Source: Lachnospiraceae bacterium UBA3785
GTDB taxonomy: Bacteria; Bacillota; Clostridia; Lachnospirales; Lachnospiraceae
Reading direction: 5' to 3'
Assembly: GCA_002369495.1 (NCBI GenBank)
Contig: DFFD01000139.1
Location: forward strand, 5,233-14,639
Length of the DNA: 9,407 bases
Shown: positions 6,565-9,407 of the stretch, in pieces
Position numbering within the stretch: position 1 is the stretch's first letter
Layout of the letters: the number at the start of each line of letters is the position of its first letter
Program-made: the position numbers and the translations under genes
Notes under the pieces: model-generated
Told to the model about the DNA's origin: nothing
The model's input: only the letters and a program-made list of their open reading frames with translations
Database searches by the model: none

Positions 6565-6840
6565 CTGCTTTGATGGCACTATGGAATCTGTCTACCACTC
6601 AAGAGAACCGGCGGTCGGTGCGAGCCGGGGTGCGCACAGAGGACAGTCTCATGCCGGAGCAGGTCTCCTGAAGGTGCGCTGCGTAGGGAGACCCGGCTGG
6701 CCCCGTTATCATGGCCGGATACTTAGTGGAGTATCGCAGAGCGGCTGCATACGCAGCAATCCGGGTGGTACCGCGATTGGAATGGATTCTTATCGTCCCG
6801 GAGGTTCAATTTAGTGAACCTCCGGGACTTGTTTTGTTCC
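6565..6840 (+). promoter_or_regulatory. T-box riboswitch, probable leucine (CUC) specifier
   Basis: A tRNA-sensing leader. Stem I closes with CTGCT (6565-6569)/AGCAG (6658-6662), then a kink-turn-like TGATGG/CCGGAG, GGCA (6575-6578)/TGCC (6652-6655), the specifier loop, and CTGTC (6588-6592)/GACAG (6642-6646). The apex has AGAGAA (6602-6607) and stem CCGGC/GCCGG (6608-6612, 6624-6628) with the GGTGCGA loop typical of T-boxes. The 3' side of the specifier loop is TCTCA (6647-6651); CTC followed by the conserved purine A gives a Leu codon. Stem III is GATACT/AGTATC (6718-6723, 6730-6735). The conserved T-box GGGTGGTACCGCG is at 6763-6775; its bulge UGGU pairs with ACCA-ending tRNA, fitting the A discriminator of tRNA-Leu. 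The antiterminator pairs CCGGG (6761-6765) with CCCGG (6797-6801), which excludes the terminator. Uncharged tRNA-Leu should therefore switch the operon on. Confidence 0.93.
6795..6840 (+). terminator. T-box regulated intrinsic terminator
   Basis: A perfect 14-bp stem, GTCCCGGAGGTTCA (6795-6808) with its complement (6815-6828), loop ATTTAG, followed by the T-rich TTGTTTTGTT. Its left arm shares 6795-6801 with the antiterminator, so only one can form. A GTG at 6814 opens the downstream reading frame within this hairpin but is not the true start. Confidence 0.93.
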
Positions 6841-6861
6841 GGAGAGAAGAAAGGAGTCAAA

Positions 6862-8271
6862 ATGAAAACCCTCAAATTCATCGACATGACGCTTCGTCAG
6901 GCAGCCCCGTCCTTCGGGAAGGTCCTCTCCTTCAAGGAGAAGCTGGAGATCGCGAGAAGCCTTGACCGGCTGCGCGCGGACACGATCGAGCTTGCGCCGA
7001 TCTCGGGCAGCAAGGCGGACACGCTCGCGAACCGGACCATCGCGTCCATGGTCCAGACCCGCATCTCAGCCGCGGTCAACATCGCGGACGGAAGCGTCGA
7101 GGAGACCTGGGAGAGCGTTAAGACCGCGAAGAAGCCGAAGCTGAACATCATCGCGCCGGTCTCGACGGTCCAGATGGAGTACATGTGCCACAAGAAGGCC
7201 CCGGCGATGCTGGAGCTCATCACGGAGCAGGTGAAGAAGGCCCGCTTCTTAAGCGAGTATGTCGAGTTTACGGCCGAGGACGCCACCCGCGCGGAGAGCG
7301 AGTTCCTCTACAAGGCGCTCAACACTGCGATCGAGGCCGGCGCGAACAAGATCACGGTCTGCGACACGGCCGGGATCATGCTGGCGGACGAGTTCGGGGT
7401 TTTCATTTCCGATATTGTGAAAAATGTGCCCGGCCTTGCCGACATCGAATTCTACGTCGAGATCAGCGACTCGATGGGCATGGCGCTCGCCTGCGCGGCG
7501 GCAGCGGTCCGCGAGGGCGCGGCCGGCGTGAAATGCCTCGCGATCGAGGACGGCTACCCGACGATGGAGGCGCTCGCGCATTTTGTGCAGGTGAAGGGCG
7601 CCGAGCTCGGCGTCGAGACCAACCTCCGCGTGACGGAGCTTCACCGCGTGGTCGGGCAGCTTAAGAAGATCCTGATCCCGGAGGAGGAGAATTCCCGCTT
7701 CGCGAATGTCGGCATCGAGGACCTGGCCAACGTCTGCCTCGACGGAAATGACGAGATCGGCGAGGTGATCCGCGTCGTGCACCAGCTCGGCTATGACCTC
7801 AGCGAGGCGGACAACGCGAAGGTCTACGAGGCCTTCAAGCGCGTGGCGGACAAGAAGCAGTTCGTCGGCACCCGCGAGCTCGACGCGATCGTCGCGAGCT
7901 CCGCGATGCAGGTCCCGTCGACCTACCGGATCAAAAACTATGTCATCAACAGCGGCAATGTGATCACCGCGACCGCCAACATCCTGCTCGAGAAGGACGG
8001 CGAGGAGGTCAGAGGCGTGGGAACCGGCGACGGCCCGATCGACGCCGCGTTCGCCGCGATCGAGATCATTGTCGGCCACCACTATGAGCTCGATGATTTC
8101 CAGATCCAGACCGTGACCGAAGGCCGCGACGCCATGGGCTCCGCGCTGGTCAAGCTCCGCGCGAACGGCCGCGTCTACTCCGGAAACGGCATTTCGACGG
8201 ATATCATCGGCGCGTCGATCCGCGCATACCTTAGCGCGCTCAACAAGATCGTCTACGAGGACGCCGAGTAA
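6862..8271 (+). CDS. LeuA-like protein with lost active site and intact regulatory domain
   Basis: A 469-residue protein aligned end to end with 2-isopropylmalate synthase. The barrel is recognisable from FIDMTLRQAAPSFGK (6-20), FTAEDATR (136-143) and KITVCDTAGIM (163-173). The defining residues are gone: the metal-binding Asp of DTTLRDGEQ is Gln (Q13), the HxH metal pair of HCHDDLG is E200-I-S202 (VEISDSMG), and the GIGERAGN loop is replaced by EDGYPTME. By contrast the C-terminal LeuA dimerisation/allosteric domain (about 350-465) looks normal: GTGDGPIDAAF (387-397), GRDAMGSA (421-428), STDIIGASIRAYLSALN (445-461). It probably cannot make isopropylmalate by the usual metal-dependent route; it may sense leucine, assemble with another enzyme, or do different chemistry. 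ATG 6862 is chosen for AAGGAG five bases upstream and for alignment with the family. The leucine T-box controls it, and the fusion gene follows 18 bases later. Confidence 0.88.
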   Translation: MKTLKFIDMTLRQAAPSFGKVLSFKEKLEIARSLDRLRADTIELAPISGSKADTLANRTIASMVQTRISAAVNIADGSVEETWESVKTAKKPKLNIIAPVSTVQMEYMCHKKAPAMLELITEQVKKARFLSEYVEFTAEDATRAESEFLYKALNTAIEAGANKITVCDTAGIMLADEFGVFISDIVKNVPGLADIEFYVEISDSMGMALACAAAAVREGAAGVKCLAIEDGYPTMEALAHFVQVKGAELGVETNLRVTELHRVVGQLKKILIPEEENSRFANVGIEDLANVCLDGNDEIGEVIRVVHQLGYDLSEADNAKVYEAFKRVADKKQFVGTRELDAIVASSAMQVPSTYRIKNYVINSGNVITATANILLEKDGEEVRGVGTGDGPIDAAFAAIEIIVGHHYELDDFQIQTVTEGRDAMGSALVKLRANGRVYSGNGISTDIIGASIRAYLSALNKIVYEDAE

Positions 8272-8289
8272 GGCCGGGGGAGGTTTTTT

Positions 8290-9407
8290 ATGAAACTGTC
8301 ATTTTCCATTCAGAACTGGCGAGAGAACTGGGACCAGCTCCGCGAAGCCGCTGTCTCGGCGCGCATGCAGGGTATCGAGTTCTATAATATAGAAGGAAAG
8401 CTTTTTGAGGGAAAAGGGAGCCCGGCCAACCCCGAGCGCGCGGCCTACGTGCGCCGGCACCTGGTCAGCGACGGCCTGGCGGTTCCCTGCATCGGAACGG
8501 TGCGGGATTTCACGAACCCGGCTTTCATGAACGAGTTTGAAAAATGCGCCGCCGTCGCCGTCAACCTCGGCATCCCGAACATCGGCATCCACACGGTGGC
8601 GGAGGACCAGGAACTGGCGGAAGCCTGCGTCCGGGAGATCTTAAAGAAGGTCGAGAACAAGCCCGTCACGGTGCTGGTCGAGACCTGCGACGCCTACGGG
8701 GACACCGCGCGCCTGCGCGACCTCTTAAACCGCTTCGCGGACGACCGTCTCGCCGCGCTGTGGGATATGCACACGACGACGGTATTTTCCAAAGAGGACG
8801 CCGAGACCACGATCACGAACCTCGGCGCGTATGTCCGCCACGTCCACATCCATGATTTCCGCATGGAGGACGGTGTCGCCGTGCCCGAGCTCATCGGGGA
8901 GGGCAGCCTGCCGGTCGAGGAGCTCATGAACGCGCTCCGCTCGGTCAACTACGACGGGTTCGTCTCGCTCGAGTGGGATCCGGAGTACATCCCGGGCCTC
9001 GAGGACATCGAGATCATCCTGACGCATTTTGAAAATGCGATGCGCATTTACGAAAATACAAAGCGCGGGAAACGCCACCACTACTGGAACAACACCCACA
9101 CCGGCAAATATGTCTGGAAGAAGGGAACCCTCATCGACAAGACATTTCCGCAGGTGCTGGACACGATGGTGGAGGATTTCCCGGACCAGCTCGCGATCAA
9201 GTGCACGACGCTGGACTACACGAGGACTTACAGCCAGTTCCGGGACGACGTGGACGAGTTCGCGCGCGTCCTGGTCTCGCTCGGCGTGAAGGCCGGCTCC
9301 AAGGTCACGATCTGGGCGACCAACGTGCCCCAGTGGTTCCTGACCTTCTGGGCAGCGACCAAGATCGGCGCGATCCTGGTCACGATGAACACCGCCTACA
9401 AGATCCA
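8290..9407 (+). CDS. TIM-barrel (xylose-isomerase-like) and AMP-forming acyl ligase fusion, 3' partial
   Basis: The first 372 codons of a two-domain protein; the end is outside the window. Residues 1-255 form a sugar isomerase/epimerase-type TIM barrel (AP_endonuc_2/xylose isomerase-like). Its likely metal ligands are all present: E131 (LVETCD), D159 with H161 (WDMH), H186 (VHIHDF) and E228 (SLEWD). After a linker rich in aromatic residues (about 256-280), a typical N-terminus of an acyl-CoA synthetase-type AMP-binding enzyme begins: TFPQVLDTMVEDFPDQLAIK (285-304), YSQFRDDVDEFARVL, GVKAGSKVTIW, then KIGAILVTMNTAYK. The frame runs without stop or shift between the halves, so it is a real fusion. 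GGGGGAGG (8276-8283) lies six bases before ATG 8290, 18 bases after the LeuA-like gene, so it shares the leucine T-box. The barrel might act on, or supply, the acid that the ligase activates; the substrate is unknown. Confidence 0.87.
   Translation, partial: MKLSFSIQNWRENWDQLREAAVSARMQGIEFYNIEGKLFEGKGSPANPERAAYVRRHLVSDGLAVPCIGTVRDFTNPAFMNEFEKCAAVAVNLGIPNIGIHTVAEDQELAEACVREILKKVENKPVTVLVETCDAYGDTARLRDLLNRFADDRLAALWDMHTTTVFSKEDAETTITNLGAYVRHVHIHDFRMEDGVAVPELIGEGSLPVEELMNALRSVNYDGFVSLEWDPEYIPGLEDIEIILTHFENAMRIYENTKRGKRHHYWNNTHTGKYVWKKGTLIDKTFPQVLDTMVEDFPDQLAIKCTTLDYTRTYSQFRDDVDEFARVLVSLGVKAGSKVTIWATNVPQWFLTFWAATKIGAILVTMNTAYKI

Noticed and set aside
6814..6861. GTG at 6814 as start of the LeuA-like protein
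   Set aside because: It lies in the T-box terminator hairpin with no ribosome binding site; ATG 6862 has AAGGAG five bases upstream and fits the family N-terminus.
7249..8082. 277-codon minus-strand open frame opposite the LeuA-like gene
   Set aside because: It is the complement of an alignable LeuA-family gene, with a composition typical of an antisense shadow.
8382..8388. TATAAT-like sequence inside the fusion gene
   Set aside because: There is no acceptable -35 at a suitable distance and it lies within a coding region downstream of a strong promoter; likely chance.

Overview
The window is GC-rich (roughly 60% by eye) and reads as a chromosomal segment of a Bacillota member, most likely a high-GC Clostridia such as Lachnospiraceae. 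The grounds are a tRNA-sensing T-box leader, strong AGGAGG-type ribosome binding sites, sigma-A promoters (one a perfect TTGACA-17-TATAAT), and a composite palindrome of the kind scattered through clostridial genomes. The taxonomic call is inference. No tRNA, rRNA, CRISPR array or transposase gene is visible.

Layout. 1-2313 (+): the end of one ABC half-exporter and a complete second one, three bases apart, together a heterodimeric exporter with one degenerate ATP site. 2314-2411: a large two-tier palindrome between convergent genes. 4537-2412 (-): ilvB and ilvN, the two acetohydroxyacid synthase subunits, from their own promoter with a short leader. 4663-6467 (+): a divergently transcribed, translationally coupled pair, an unrecognised polytopic membrane protein and a LytS/YehU-type sensor whose phospho-acceptor histidine and ATP-binding motifs are degenerate. 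6468-6861: a probable terminator, a consensus promoter and a complete T-box leader with a probable CUC (leucine) specifier. 6862-9407 (+): the T-box-controlled genes, an isopropylmalate-synthase-like protein that has lost the metal and catalytic residues but kept the LeuA regulatory domain, then a fusion of a xylose-isomerase-type TIM barrel to an AMP-forming acyl ligase, cut by the window end.

How the genes relate. The right-hand operon is the least ordinary part. A leucine-tRNA riboswitch appears to control a LeuA-like protein that should not be able to make isopropylmalate, plus a two-domain enzyme joining a sugar-isomerase-like barrel to a carboxylate-activating domain. The nearby ilvBN, which supplies the valine/leucine precursor pathway, shows no T-box and has an unusual AHAS active site. 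The working hypothesis is an uncharacterised leucine-responsive metabolic module. The membrane protein and degenerate sensor form a second small unit of unknown role with no response regulator in view.
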